A stretch of 64,000 nt of DNA from Antedon bifida (taxonomy: Eukaryota > Echinodermata > Crinoidea > Comatulida > Antedonidae): NCBI GenBank assembly GCA_963402885.1, contig OY727094.1, positions 8,372,501-8,436,500 of the forward strand, in the 5' to 3' direction. The position numbers were made by a program, and so were the translations under genes. Positions 36,759-50,900 of this stretch are shown in pieces. The notes under the pieces are model-generated. The model was not told where the DNA came from. It did not search any database and was given only the letters and a program-made list of their open reading frames with translations. Position 1 is the stretch's first letter, and every line of letters starts with the position of its first letter.

Positions 36759-37592
36759 AAACAAACAGGTCACCCAACATAAGCATCTTGGCATCATTCT
36801 TGACCATCATCTTACTTTTATTCCGCACGTTGATAAGTTGTGCAACAAATTAAGTTCCTCTATCTCCATCCTTGCCCGAGCTCGAAAATTTGTCCACCAA
36901 GCTACATCTCTTATGTTATACAATGCTCTTGTCTTACCCCATATTGACTATTGTTGTTCTCTCTGGGGCTCACGAGCACCACTCGTTGCTAAAGTCCAGA
37001 AACTTCAAAATAGAGCTAAAAGAGTTATTTTGAAAGTTCACCCTCATACCCCATCCCACCTTATTGATAACACCCTTTCCATCTCATCCGTTTCTCAACG
37101 TTATCAGTTTCAACTTGGTTGTCTCGCCTATCGGGCTTCCATCAATCAGTCGCATGTTAACCAGGACTCAGCCCGGAGGTCGACCAACTACCAGATCCAT
37201 CTCTAATTGTAATTATATTGTTCCTTGACCTTCATTAGAGATTTTTAAACAATGTTTCAGTTATAAAGCGCCTATGTATTTTAATATGATTTCTAAAATC
37301 ATTCGACAATCTGATAATATTATTTCCTTTAAACGTGAACTTAAATTTATTTCCAGCTAATATTGTTCGTATTGTGTATTTATATATTTTATCTGTCAAC
37401 GATTTTAACTTCTATATGAATTTTTATAACCATTGTAAATGTTTAGGCCTATATTATGTCATTTGAATATTCAATATTTTATGTGTTTTACTGTGTGTAT
37501 GTTTTATCGAGGGCCCTAAATGATCAGTTCCATTAGGAACTGGATAGGCTACCCTCAGTAAAGATGGTAATAAATAAATAAATAAATAAAGA
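36757..37592 (+). mobile_element. 5'-truncated non-LTR retrotransposon (LINE), reverse transcriptase end and 3' tail
   Basis: The frame 36757-37206 encodes the RT thumb/C-terminal region: HKHLGIILDHHLTF, YNALVLPHIDYCCSLWGSRA, VAKVQKLQNRAKRVIL, then a stop. The 3' untranslated part has a stem-loop (CAGTTCC-ATTA-GGAACTG, 37525-37542) and a (TAAA)n tail at 37569-37590. Catalytic RT motifs are missing, so the copy is dead. Clade uncertain (CR1/L2/Jockey-like). Confidence 0.85.
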
Positions 37593-40020
37593 GAGTATCT
37601 TGTTATTCTCATGCGCAAAGAATATCTTCAGTTCACCCTCTACATGATGAGATGCTATATATACAATCTTGAAAACATTCCAACATCATGCTTAGCTTTG
37701 TTTTTAGTTTTGTTTGATTTTAAGTAAATGGTAATATTTTGTTCTTTGGTATTGCATCACTAAGCATTATTTGGATACGAGTAGTCACAAAACCTTTAAA
37801 CTGAGTTTTATTTATTCTATTATATAAATTAGTTGATGAGGTTCTGGCTGTTTCAATGTTGTACTACATCTTCAATGGATTTCCGAAGTTGTCTAATGTG
37901 GCAAACATCTTTGTTGTTGTGTCTGTTGACTCACAGTCACCTATATGTAATTCAGACTCGGATGTTAATTTCTCACTACTTCAGGACCAGCCATGCCACA
38001 TTCGTAAACTAATTTATCCTCTGTTATTTCAATGTAGCTCCACCTATACTCTTTATTTTGGCATTTAATTGTGATACAATGCAATACTGTGCAAGATTGA
38101 ACATTATAAAGCTCGAAGGCAAACATCCATGGTGCTATGGCATGTAGTTAAGTACAGTTCAAAGTTTTCTCTTGCAATCGACAAACTGAAGACCGTAGTG
38201 TTACAGCTTCATCCTCAGAGGTATAATGTTGAACATAGGATGCTCCTCCATGCGGTATTCTCATTCAGAGTATGACATTGGGGAATCAGAATCTTCTTCC
38301 TTTTTTTAGGACTCTTGGGCTTTTTAAAGAGATTGCTTTTTGCAATTTGAAGAGAGGGCCTCTTTTCGAAATAAATGCTGTAGATTGTGTGAATTTCTTC
38401 TAAAAATGATTGTTTAAACATTCCCTACCAATTGTACATATTAACCGAGGAAGCATACAAAAAGAAGATCCAATCAAAGTATCAGTATAGCCACTTGGAA
38501 AACAGTACATTGTAGAATAACTGAGGCTTAATTGTTGAATATAAAGAGTTCATTGTAAGGTCATTAATACTATATTGATATAAACACGATCATCATACTA
38601 TTCATTTTACATTCAATTACAGTCTATCTTGAAAAGAAGCTCATACTTACTATCACCTTTTCGAGGTTTTACGGTATTCCATAACATGTATGTTATTTCC
38701 TCTGTCAAACTATTAAAACTTTTAGCCAATCAGAAGGTTCCATCACCATTGAACTAATGGTACCACCTAGCACAATATTTACCAATTTTATGTACTACTG
38801 TATATACAATTTATGAATCCATTTAGTGAAACATATCACACATTTTGTCTATACATTATTGCGGAAGAAGGGAGTTAATATAAATACAAACGTTTGGCGA
38901 TTTCCAAGCCGCACCTGTAAATTTGAGCTCAAGGTGAACTTGGCACACAACCAATTTTAAGAACACTAAACGGCACCGATCTTGAAGAAAAAATATGTGT
39001 TAGTATAAAAGTTTAAAATTCTAACAAGTCAATGAAGCAAATGTAGTTAAAAGTAACAACCCCGGAAATGAGGAGTTTAAGCCTATTAACGAAGGGAGAA
39101 TAACAAATAGGGGCTCTTCGTCCAATGTTATAGCAGCGACTGAAGTATTTTGCTGCTTCGCTAGAAACGACATTAGAGACAAATCATTGGCCTATAACGG
39201 TAGAACATAAATTAAAGAAATTCATGGAGGTGTTTGAATGACACAAATGTTACAATTATAGCGGTTGTCGCAAGCTTCACATTATTAAATCATTGCTGGA
39301 TGTATGGCAATGTTCAACAGGTGAGATCTACGACGGGAATGACTGCGTTTTTTGTTCTTTTTTTCACGTGTTGGTTACGGTTGATTGATCACAAATCGAA
39401 CACAAACTCTCAAATAATATAATAGCAAAAAATAGTTCCTATATCATTAAATAAACATTTTTTAATATCAGATTTTTGTAAAATCTTCACCTCTTTAACT
39501 AAGGAATCTACTAGTTTTAGAAAAGTGTTACATAGCCTATATATTTTTTGTAATTTCATAAATACAGCAACATAATAATATTTTTCTCCTTCTTAAAAAT
39601 GTCCAATATAGAAATTGATCAGACGATATAATAGTGTTTTGTTTTCTGAAAAAGTAAATATTATGAATAAAATTAAATTCCGTATAAGATTGCCTGATGA
39701 GTAGGCCTACTGTATATGCCTACGTAGAGAGATAATTAATAATACACGTACATTTATGGAAGTTTCATGTAATTATCCGTCAGCTGTCCGTCTTGATCAT
39801 AGGCCTAGTACAATACTCTTTTTACACTATCCCGCACGAGTTGAACTAGGGGGAAATTTACATTTAAAATAGCCGCAAGATGAACCCTAGTTACGCCCAT
39901 TTACATTACATCGATAACCCCGGTGCTGTCAATCAAATCAGTACTGTGAGCGCACAGGTGGAACTGACTATGGTTTAAATGTGTAAACACTGGAACATAT
40001 CGACAAATCTCATATCAAAA
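37593..40020. other. Spacer between genes, no gene recognised
   Basis: AT-rich. Short ORFs at 37856-38068 (+) and 38215-38421 (-) have no recognisable motif and could be decayed transposon sequence. Several TAGGCCTA octamers (37443, 39702, 39800). Confidence 0.45.
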
Positions 40021-40028
40021 CATTTTTT

Positions 40029-40130
40029 TTTTTCAGCGGCGGGTAAGGTGATTTGATTTGATTTGATTTTATATTTGGGTTAACGATGACCAAACAATAC
40101 ACTGAGCAAACCTTACCCGCCGCTGAAAAA
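40029..40130. repeat. Perfect 21-bp inverted repeat, 60-bp spacer
   Basis: TTTTTCAGCGGCGGGTAAGG at 40029 faces CCTTACCCGCCGCTGAAAAA at 40111. The spacer includes three GATTT repeats. GC-rich arms in AT-rich surroundings suggest the ends of a small fold-back element. Confidence 0.85.
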
Positions 40131-41837
40131 GGGGCCGTTTTGACCTGGTTTTCCATGTTTATGATATTTCGTGTGCTAATGGAGTCGAATGCAGTTTTAA
40201 TGATGCACTCTTGGCGTTCCATGTCTGTTCGTTTGTTCGTGTCGACACATTCAGTATCAAATGGCGATATTTCTGTATTTTTTCAATCAATTGCTTGCTT
40301 GCGAGTATTGTATAAGGTATGGTTTAAAGACCTTTGGCTATGTTCGGCTTCGGGATTTTATACCACACTTAGGCCTAGGCTAGGCTATAGGGGTCGTCGG
40401 TTTTGTGTTATGGGTTGTCCAATTCTAGGTCGTCCAATTCGAGGTCGCCCGGGTCGTTAGGGTCGTCCAATTCGAGGTCATCGCTTTCTACACACCCCTA
40501 AATTTACACACAATTTATTTAATTTTGAATGTAGTCCAGTTTTAAATTGTCTTTGTGGCTATTAAGATTATCATTAAATTATTGTTTTAAACATTAACAA
40601 TTACTTTTCTTTTAAATTAAAATGACTGTAGTACATACATTAAATAGGCTTTGCTAGGTTGGCGTAAAAGTAGGGTAGGTATTTTTTTTGATGTATTTGT
40701 TAATTAGCATAACAATGTATCAATGAAGGAAACAATTATTGTATAGGCCTATCGTACTTTTTTCAGAAAAGATATTTTCATCCCTTGAGACGTCAGTATC
40801 AATATATTTTGTCCCTTTTTCAATTACAGGATCAAAGGTCACTCATTTCATATGACTGGATTTAAGTTTTATTTAACATTAGTATCTCTAGTTGGCAAAT
40901 TGTGATTAACTATATATCCTGATGATTTATGAGCAAAATAAAATAATAATAATAATAATAATAAAATCTAATCAAATTCTAAATGAAATTTAAACGACGT
41001 TTCAAAAACTATTAAAATTAGAGAACACAATCCCATTAGTCCTAATTCAGACAATTACAAAAAAAACATACAGAACATTTACATAATATTCCGTTCAAAT
41101 AATATAAACTTTATTGTTAATCTTATAGAATGGATAATCAAATATAAACCATCTATAATCGTCAATACGTACATCTATAAAATGTAATATTTTACACATT
41201 ACAATGAGTCATCACATTTTCAAGCAATTTATTTGTGTATTAAAAATAGAAAAACACAGCATTTAAAACATTAGATATTCATTATTATGTACACTTATTT
41301 GTTAAATTTTCCGTTTTATGTCTTTTCAAGTGTTAGGAGCGCTGATTCCCCTATGCTAAACGAGAAACATTCTGGCCTTATCCTCAACACGATAGTGTTT
41401 CTTTTACTAGCTACGCTACGCATCTATGTTAGGTCAAATAGACCCTCTTTAATTATTGGCTTGGATACACTCTTTCGTGGTTTTTGTGTAATACAAATGT
41501 AAATAAATGTTTCCGGTTTACCTAAACTTCATTCGAATATTGTAAGAGGTGTTTTTAGAGAATGTCTTACCCGATAGAGTGCAGTATTTAGTGAATGTAT
41601 TCATGTTTATGTTGTACTTTTCTTTGAAAAATGACCTTTAAAGTATACCATGAAAATCAAAGCTTAGCTGACAATATTTGCTAAAACTATAACTAGGCCC
41701 ACATTTATATTTTAGATAAAAACTGGACAAACACGATAATTACTATACAATATTAATTTCTTCAATGATAGTCAGAGAAATGGTCTATATACATAATTCA
41801 TGACCCAGTCTACCAGACATTGTGCAACATTGTTTGT
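40131..41837. other. Downstream flank and probable 3' UTR of gene B
   Basis: Sequence just below 41838 should be gene B's 3' UTR. AATAAA on the minus strand occurs at 41228-41233 and 41110-41115; which is used cannot be told. (AAT)n at 40940-40963. No other gene seen. Confidence 0.45.
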
Positions 41838-41974
41838 CTACATCATTCCACTGCATGCTTTGCTGTGCTTCGCCCAATCAGATGACTGACAGGTGGGGCT
41901 ACAGTAAGTTTGACTATGGCACAAAGAGCATTCAAATTGACCAATCAAACTACAGATACACAACTTCGATAAAT
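41838..41974 (-). CDS. PKHD1L1: Gene B exon 57: MYND zinc finger and stop codon
   Basis: Phase 1 acceptor with a T-rich tract; 44 residues then TAG at 41838-41840. Ligand spacing is C-x1-C-x7-C-x2-C-x5-C-x3-C-x7-H-x3-C, with TYCSPTCQSSDWAKHSKAC giving the MYND hallmark. The first pair is C-x1-C rather than the usual C-x2-C. MYND fingers bind peptides, often in chromatin or signalling proteins. Confidence 0.88.
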
Positions 41975-44900
41975 CTGTAAAAATAATTGATTTATGTATA
42001 TTATTATCTAGTGTAAAAAACACATGTTATAATAATTCTGCGGTGAAAAATATAGCCATTTCATAATTGGTAAAAACCAAAAATCCAATGGCTAAAAAGT
42101 GTTAATTAATCACAAAATTACTATGCCATTAATTAAAAGAGTTTTAAAAATGCTAATTAAATAGAAGTCAAAATCTTTCTTTTATAACATTGATGATCTT
42201 TATATTGAAAGAAAAAATGTTATCATGTCAAAACTTTCAAAAGGTCAAATATGTTTTTACTTTTGTAACTTACCCTTGCCTTCAATGTACCGAATAAGAA
42301 CACTGTCAGACGCGTATGTCTCATGGACCGTCCTCCTTCGCTCATTAGCCCCATCAATATCCACAAGGCTCTCATTTAAGAAAGCGAATGGTAGTTGTTG
42401 GAGTTTGCTACCCAGGTTTTCCTGCAGATCTGCACGGAGAGTGCTAAGAGTTCCAACTAGGTTTACGGACAGTAAACCGATCTTCTTGAATGACCGTTCA
42501 GGCGTGGACAACATGACATACATATTGGCTCGATCTTCCATGACTAATAAAAAAGAATAATTTACCGTTGTAAATTCTATAAGCAAATACAAAGTATTGC
42601 TTTTAACGGTGGTTCCTTATGAGAATTAAGATCTTAAAGAATGTTCTCTTTATTGGCCCAAGCTTGCCAATAATACGTGAGATAATTTCTTCATTGCTCA
42701 TAAATTGTAGAGTAAATTGTGAAATTTAACGTGAGCTACAATGTCATATTATAAAAAAGAATCAAATTACATTTTCTTAAAGAATTTACCTTGTTCGTGT
42801 GAACCGTCGGCAAAACCTGGTGGCAGGGCTGTTACCATTAATTCTGGTGTTCTAGATGGCGTGTTAAAACCTGGTGACTTACTACGACTTGAAGATGCCC
42901 TAGGCACTTGCAACTCATCCATTGAAATCCTGTCAAAATAAACATATAACTCTGCTGTAACAACTTCAAAAGAATGGCCACTACTAAGGCCAACTCAGAG
43001 TCGTCTCGTCGGCAGAAAATTAAACCTTCCGACTACCTAAAAACTATGCTTGACGCTATCTCAAGAAGACTCGTCTCGTCGGGATTCAACTCAGACAGCA
43101 CCGACGAGTCAAGACGTTTCTTCAGGCCTGGTCGTACGATGCCGTATGAGTTGGCCTCAATGCATCGTTATTTTTGTAGTTAAGATTCATTCTACCTCTT
43201 ACGCTCTGTACATTCCTTTAGAACGCACTACCTTTTGGTACACGTTATTCTTCAAACAATGTTGAGACAGTTTAATTTTCTCTTACTGTTTCGCTAATGA
43301 CCATGAAACCCTACTTGGCAAAGAGCGCCACATAACAAATTTCTATTATCATTTTAATTTGTTTTTTTGTATACGACCTTTTTGTTAAAAGCACTCTTTA
43401 CATATATTTGGTAAGGACGGAATATAATTATTAATAATTAGCGCTTGTTAAAAGTTCCATAGAAATTAAATCATACAAATAACTAATATTTTATTTTTTT
43501 ATTCCAAAGAAGAAAAAAAGGCAACAAAAGAGAATTCTAAAAGTTTTGACTGACAAGCAGTTGAGTATACACATAAAAAGTAGTTACTGGCACTGTATAC
43601 TTAAACACAAAGAAGAACAAATATTCTAAATATTTATTTATTAGGCATAATACTTACAATAGTTGATTAGATCCACTACTAGCACTCAATGAAGTCTCTT
43701 CCTCGTATTCATTCGCATAGCCTGACATTTTAACTGGAGATACCTTCTCGGTCAGTGCCATTTTCTCTATTTTAGAAACTTTGTGCTCTACAAACAAACA
43801 CACATATATTTAATTATAATTGACAATAAAAAAAAAGATCTGACATACAGTATATAAACTTATACAGGGTAGGTGTTTAATGATCAAAGTATTTAACATG
43901 TTGCATGATGAAATCAATATGAAAAGAACGGATGCGTTTCTCGACGTTTCAATCAACAAGCTGTGATCGTTCTGTAAACATATCATTATCATGGACGCTG
44001 AACGTTTTGCGACATAGCGCACGCACTTAACAAGACTTCCCCAATCAGAGCGATTATTGTCCAAAGTGTGTATTGCATAAAAAACTGATAGATTGTAGGT
44101 AGCTACCAGTAAAGCTTTAGTGAGAAGTTTAAGGTGCTCAATGAAATCTACTGGAAATGTCAATGGATGTCAAAGACTGAGAAAGCAATGCGCTGCTCAA
44201 TTTCTAATCGATGACACTGTTGTGAACAAATTTGACTGCATATTTTGTTTAATTAATGTACAGTATGTAGGGAAATGCTCGTCTGCATCTCAAATTTAGA
44301 GGATCTGTGTGTGTAGCATCTAATAAGAATTTAGTGAAGTTCGAGAAGTTGGGAAGAGCAACCCTATGTTGATCTGGGCCTCCGTGGATAAATTGAACTT
44401 ATTAGGCCTATATTTGATTCATGGTAACAGTAACTTTTGTTATTTTCTATCTTCATAAACAATTGATACTCACTAGGACTGTAGCAAACTCTGACCAAAG
44501 CAGCCCCCATGATGAAAATCATTAATAAGCTTATTATTACAATCAACACAATGGCCCATATTGGAAGACCAGACGGATTATCCTAAAACACAACATATTA
44601 GTGATTAGATTGGTTGTATGATGAATATTTACTAGTACAGTTAATTTTGTGGTAAACCATGTGCTTTCAAAAAGAAAATAAAGTAAAGCTGAGTATGTCT
44701 CAATATTTCGTTTATGCTCTAGAAGGCGATTATAGCATAACAAACGAAACTTCAAGATTACCTTATTTTGCTTCTTGTTAAGAAACGCATTGTGTACCAC
44801 AAAAACTTTTTTACTATTGAATGATCAATAATTACAAAAAATAAATTTAGTTTAGTTAAATATATTTGTACCATACAGTATAGGCATATTAATAATTAAT

Positions 44901-47900
44901 TTTGAATTTTTCTGAAATAAATTAATGCAATAAAATAAATACCGGTTGTATAAATAAAACAAACTATTTGACTTACAACTTCAGACTCGTAAGGTTCACC
45001 ATCAAGCATCATATAACTTGGATCTGCTTCAAGAACATGTCCATCAAAGGTTAATGTTATGCGACCTGCATCGAGGTCACGATAAATGGCTTCTAGTGTG
45101 TTTGAAGTATCTCCAGTCATTATAAAATCAATGATGATTGAACCTGAAATTACGAAAAAGTTGTACAATGATCAATGACTCTCCGCCATTATGAACCTGA
45201 ACCTGACATTTTGTAAAAAGAAGTTAACGATATCGACACCTGCAATGAGGCCAAGATTTTAATAATAATTCAACATTTATTATTTTCTATCAATGGTAAA
45301 CAATACAATACAATAAGAAAGATATATAGCTTCGTTTGTTTTTGCGGTATCTCCAGTCATCAAATAATTAATGATGATGGAACCAATTGACCCTTAAACA
45401 AACATTGATCTGATTATTTAGCAACCACTCAATTTGCAGATTGTGAACTTACCTTCACTGATTTCTACTGAAGAAATGGTGACATTCGAATATGAAACAG
45501 CAAAGTTATTAATGAAGTTGATTGCAAGATAGTCTTCTTTTCCTGCGGCAACTGTTGCATAATCTCCGTAAAACTTCAAGCCTACTTTAACTGGATTTTC
45601 TGTATGCTTATCAACATTGCTTACATCAAAAGGATCTAACTTTGCAGACAAGTAATAGTCACTGATTGGGATGGTAACCACTTCAATTTGTAAGACATAT
45701 TTAAAACCAGTAGCACTGATCGATAAGTTGTAGAAGACGCCTTGTGCTGATGTCAGGTCCACTTGAGTAGTCAACTGGCCTTGTAAAATACCCCGGTAGT
45801 TTTCTGGCATGTATAGATTTATGTTAGCTGTCCAGTTGTAATCCTAAAAACAAGACATATTGGAACGTTGGAACATGACATTAATTTGGATTTTGAGATT
45901 TAATGCGGAAGTTTGTAACTGGATGTAATTATTATTGAAAACGGTCTTAAATAGGATTTTAGCTTAATGGAAACTTTTAACTTATTGAGTGTCGTAGTAT
46001 ATAAAATAAGGTTAGGGTTAGATTTGTTATGGGAGTGACTTGTAGGTACTGTAGGCTAGTCTTCAACAGAAGTTGCTCTTAGATTGGATACACTAGTCTA
46101 CAATTGAAGGTACTTTTAAACTTGATGTAAGGAGAATTGACAATTGGGAAATAACTTATAATTAATTAAACAATCACCAACCTTAGAATCCAGATATTCT
46201 GCAATATCCATTGTAAAATCTTCAATTAGATTAAACTGAACATCAAATTTCTCAAAAACCTTTACTGGACTAGTCGGTTGATCAGCGATTGATATGTGGA
46301 AAACACTCTCAATGACAGAAAACTCCGTTGAGTTGGTACCTTCTAGCGTGGATGTGTTGGGATAAACAATACTGAATTCCAAGAAGTATCCACTTCCCGG
46401 CAGATTAATGGCAAGATCAGTGAAGTTGGCCCAGCCATGGATTATATCTACAGTGCCGTTGCTGACCAGCTCTGCATCAGATACTCCTTGGTTTTGCAGA
46501 ACTGCCTGCATTTTCCATGGATGTGAAGAATGTCCCAGATTTTCCACAATTTCACCCTGAAAAAATAAAAAAATCATTGAATAATTCCTTTTTTTCGTCA
46601 GAATATATTTGTATCAAACGTATGGTGTATTACCAAAGCTTGATAGCCTATATTGGAGTTTAGAAAGAATTGTGTTAAACATACACTGGTATCCAGTATA
46701 CAGATGCAAGGTTGAACCCCGAATGGATGGTTCTCCGTAGCATCAGCCGGTTGTACACGTATGCTCATCGTGCTTGGAAATTGATAGATGATTTCTACTC
46801 CTGGGTCACTGGTCGCCTCTTCTTCAGCTTGCTTCTCAGAATACCTGTGAACCAAATAGTTATGTTGTTTTGTAATGATATAGGCATTAGGGTTATATTT
46901 GTTGCAAGCTACACTTGAGAATACAATTTAAGACTTTGGACAAGACGATACAAGTCAGTTCTTTAATACAGTAACTCTACAGAAAACTCTACTTCAACAC
47001 ATTATTACTTCTTTGAAGCTTACGTTTCATTGCCTGTACTTGGACCTCCTGTTTCATTTGTTGCTCTGACACCCCCTGTTGGGTCTTCAGCTGGGGGAGA
47101 GGGATCGGTCATTGCTAATGATGTAACCTCAACTTCAAGACTCTCGGACAAAGTACCGGTTTGTGCTGCATTAACTATTTCTGCTTGAAGGTTAACTAAC
47201 TCATCATATTCAAGGGTTGAATTGCCTGCAAGGAAGAAATATTAATTATTGCTTAGATATTAACATAATAGCCAATGAAATCAACTTGAATTGAAGCTCA
47301 TTTCTAAGCATATGAAACTGAAAAAAAGAAGAAATCTGGATAGATTATGTGATACTTATTTTCTTATTATATACACAAGAAAGAACATATTTAAATCTAC
47401 CTGAATTATCGGAGCTGTTCGATGATGCACTTGGTGATTCTCCAATCTCTATTACAACTTGAATTTCTGTGGATCTTCTTCTACGACCACCTTCTCTGAC
47501 AACATCAACGACTCGAATCTGAGACTCATCAACACCAAGCAAACTGGCAAGATTGTTAACAAGATCTTCTTCATAGAAGTCATCAACATCAACAGGAGCC
47601 ACACCAACGTCAACCATTATAACCGGTGTAGTGATGATGTCAATTGGGTCACTACCACGTACAAGTATCCAAAGAGTCTGCCAATCGCGATCAAAATAGT
47701 TCTCGCCATAAATGTTGGAGTCAGGAGTTGGCATGAACTGATCATCTGGTCCGTTTGGATCTTCTGGAACCCATATGAACGTATCTCCATCCAGCTGCCC
47801 GTTATTTGGCATGACATAGCGACCTTGGTGATACACATCTAAACGTTGAGGATTGGCATACCATATGCCGACAACTATTTTCTGATCTGGAGTTGTGTTC

Positions 47901-50900
47901 AGAAAATGAAGTCGTAGCGTTTGAGGATTTGTTGAACTCATATACATCTCATAAGTCTCTCCAATTGCAACGATAGACATAAATGTGCTGATGCGCTCTT
48001 GACATGTGTACCCATGACACCAGCCATGATCTTGAGGTCCATTGATCAAATCAACATAACCGTTAGACCCAATGGCGATTGGTGAAAGACGTCGTACTTC
48101 TGTGTCCGGATCAAGACTTTCAATAATTAACATAGCGTAATCATAGTCATAGCATTCAAAAGCCTGCCAAGAGTCATGCCATATGCAGTCTTCTGTACCA
48201 ATGATACCTTAAAGAAAAGAGCAGGTTATATAAAAGATCACAGCTAAAACACAGTGATTCTCTCTTATCCCTAAAAAATGGGATGCCACAATAAAATTGC
48301 GTGTCCAGTCTTGGTAAATGGACTTGTTTAAAAGTGCAACTTTAATAGGAGAAAAGATTTAGGGAAGAATCGCAGTTTGATTGTATCAAGGTGTACACAA
48401 TTTAAAATTCAACATTAAAGCAGACAACCAACCTTTATGTGGACATTTTTCATCATAAGGAATTTTACTACCATCGATGTCTGTAACCATCATGTTAGGA
48501 ATTCTATAATCACCAAGTCCACGTCTCGGATCTCCATCCCACTCGTATGCAGAATCAGGAATAACATAACCAGGCCCCGATCCTCCTAGAATTCCACCAT
48601 CTTCATCTCTGATCATTGCTTTCTTAAATGCATCACAATCCATGTCCACGCAATCAGAAGGATTAACTTTACTATTAAGATTAAATCAAAAGTAGTGTAG
48701 GTGTAATAGGTTGATGAAAATAATGCATCTAGCAAGTGAGGATACACAATGATTTACAATTACGTAACTTGGATAAATGCAAGTGGTCCGTAGATATATA
48801 GGAAAAATACTATTAGTACTTACCCTAAATTAGGTCTATGTATGTAAACCCTGTTCTCGTCTCTGACTGTTACCATCTTTGTACCTACAGCGGACATTGG
48901 GTGGATACCATCGTCATTTGATGGATTGGTCATAATAGCGTAATGATCTTTATTACACGCAGTATCAAAATGAGCGAATGTGACATCTATTGATAAGAAA
49001 GAGCAAAATAGCTTTATTTGTAAATTAATAATTATATTGAAATATATTCATTTAGTAAGTTTCACCAAAAATGTATTCCGATATTAGGGAAGACATATTT
49101 ATATGATAAAACAGCACAATAGCATTTTTATGTTTTCCGAATAAGTATGAGTATAATACATTGTAACTTTGCGGTTCCCGCAATAGAATTCAAACAATGG
49201 CATTTGTTGCTTTTTCTAAGTAAGGACCAGCGTATGTCATGCTTTTACATACCTTGCAATCTTGTGCTTCCAGCAATAGCTGGATAATTATGGATACCAT
49301 GAAATGGAAAAAATGGAGCACCATTATCACCAGACATGAAATTTGCCCATACGAATCCAGCATTTCCGTTGTCTGGACCACGAGGTGCACGCTGATTCGC
49401 ACTTTGACCTGCATTCTCCGGTTGATTCTGAAATATTTACATAAAAATGTGAATGCAAAATGTAATATTTTAATCAGAATTTATAATTTAAGTGACTGAG
49501 TAGACAATGGAAATGTATTACCAGTACACGTTAAGAAAAAGAAGGTAGAAGATTACGAAAGTCCTTTGACAATTTTCCTTTCGATTAAAAGTCACGTATG
49601 CATATAATAATATCTATAATTTATATTGATTATATTTGACAGAATGCAAAATGACAATAATAATAACATTTGAAAAACAGAAATAAATACATCTTTTAAA
49701 ATGAATAATAAAAATGTTCATATTTATTGAATATGTTTATATTGACTGAACCTACCTGTAACTCATCGCAATCAAAGAACGGGCTAGTACCAATTATATA
49801 CGATGAATCCATTATCACATACTTATCAACAGCTTCATGGCTAAGAGAAGATGGCCCAATGACAAACGGCATCACCCCGATGTTGTTGTCAGCAAGAACA
49901 AGATCAGTCATTACAACGGAACTCGAAATTTGGAAAAAGACTCCATAATCCCAATTCTTCCAGATGAAGAAATTGGCAATCTGTGTGCAGTCTCTCTGAC
50001 CATCCCCCGTCATAAGATGAACACCGTGCAAAGAAGTATGCCCTTCGTTGTTGCTCCACTGACTTTCAACGTCACAGATCTCACCACTGATATGGTACAG
50101 CACCCTCTCAGAGCCTGCCACAGTGTTATCTTGTAGGATGACATCTCTGGAGCTCTCAATTTCAATACCTGCTGGCCATGATATATCCTCAGCATTATAG
50201 CGGTCTTGATATGTACCAGGAAAGACTGTAAGTGTTACTAGGTTATGCAGTATTTGATGATCACTACCCCATGCAATAATACCTGAGTAATGTCAAAGTA
50301 AAAATTTATCATCATTCATCTAATTAAACATTCGTGCAGAACAGCAGATTAATCTAAAATGTAAGTTACTATATAAGGGAAAAAGAAGTATTTTGCCATT
50401 GCTTACCTGCTCCAACTGTGTGGTGAATTACATTATCCTGAATTGTTAGTCCTGAAGTACCAAACATCCCGATAGCAGGACTGAAGCCATTATGAAATGT
50501 ACATTCTCGTACAAACGATGGCCTTTCTACAGTAACTTCTCCAATATCCAAGAAAGCAACTGAATAACGTGGGTCATAAAAATCTGTCCAGCCTTCTTGA
50601 CCAGAATGTTTAAATTCGACATTTGAGATTTTAGCATAACCTAATAAAGAATATAAAGTTAACAGATTACGGAAAACAACAGCAAGCACATTATTTAATC
50701 AATAACCAAGAATGCGGCTTCAATAACCAAGAATGCGGCTATATTCATCTGGATTTACCTTCCAAAACGCGTGGTAACCATGCATTGTGCAGCGAAAACT
50801 ATCATTCACTTAAGGCTGCTCTCCAGGTGAATTTATAAAATAATACGTCACAACAATATTTATTTTTGATTTTATTACCTTTGTATTCAATACCATCTTG

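Noticed and set aside
36218..36853. Long repetitive ORFs on both strands (decapeptide repeats)
   Set aside because: They are a consequence of a 30-bp minisatellite without stop codons in several frames; no start context, splice sites or conservation.
40086..40460. Plus-strand ORF of 124 codons
   Set aside because: It spans the right arm of a fold-back and GGTCGT-type repeats at 40387-40480; no recognisable domain.
50741..50830. Exon-like sequence between exons 41 and 42 of gene B with a GTAAAT donor
   Set aside because: The phase does not fit the flanking exons (would shift the frame) and human PKHD1L1 has no insertion here.
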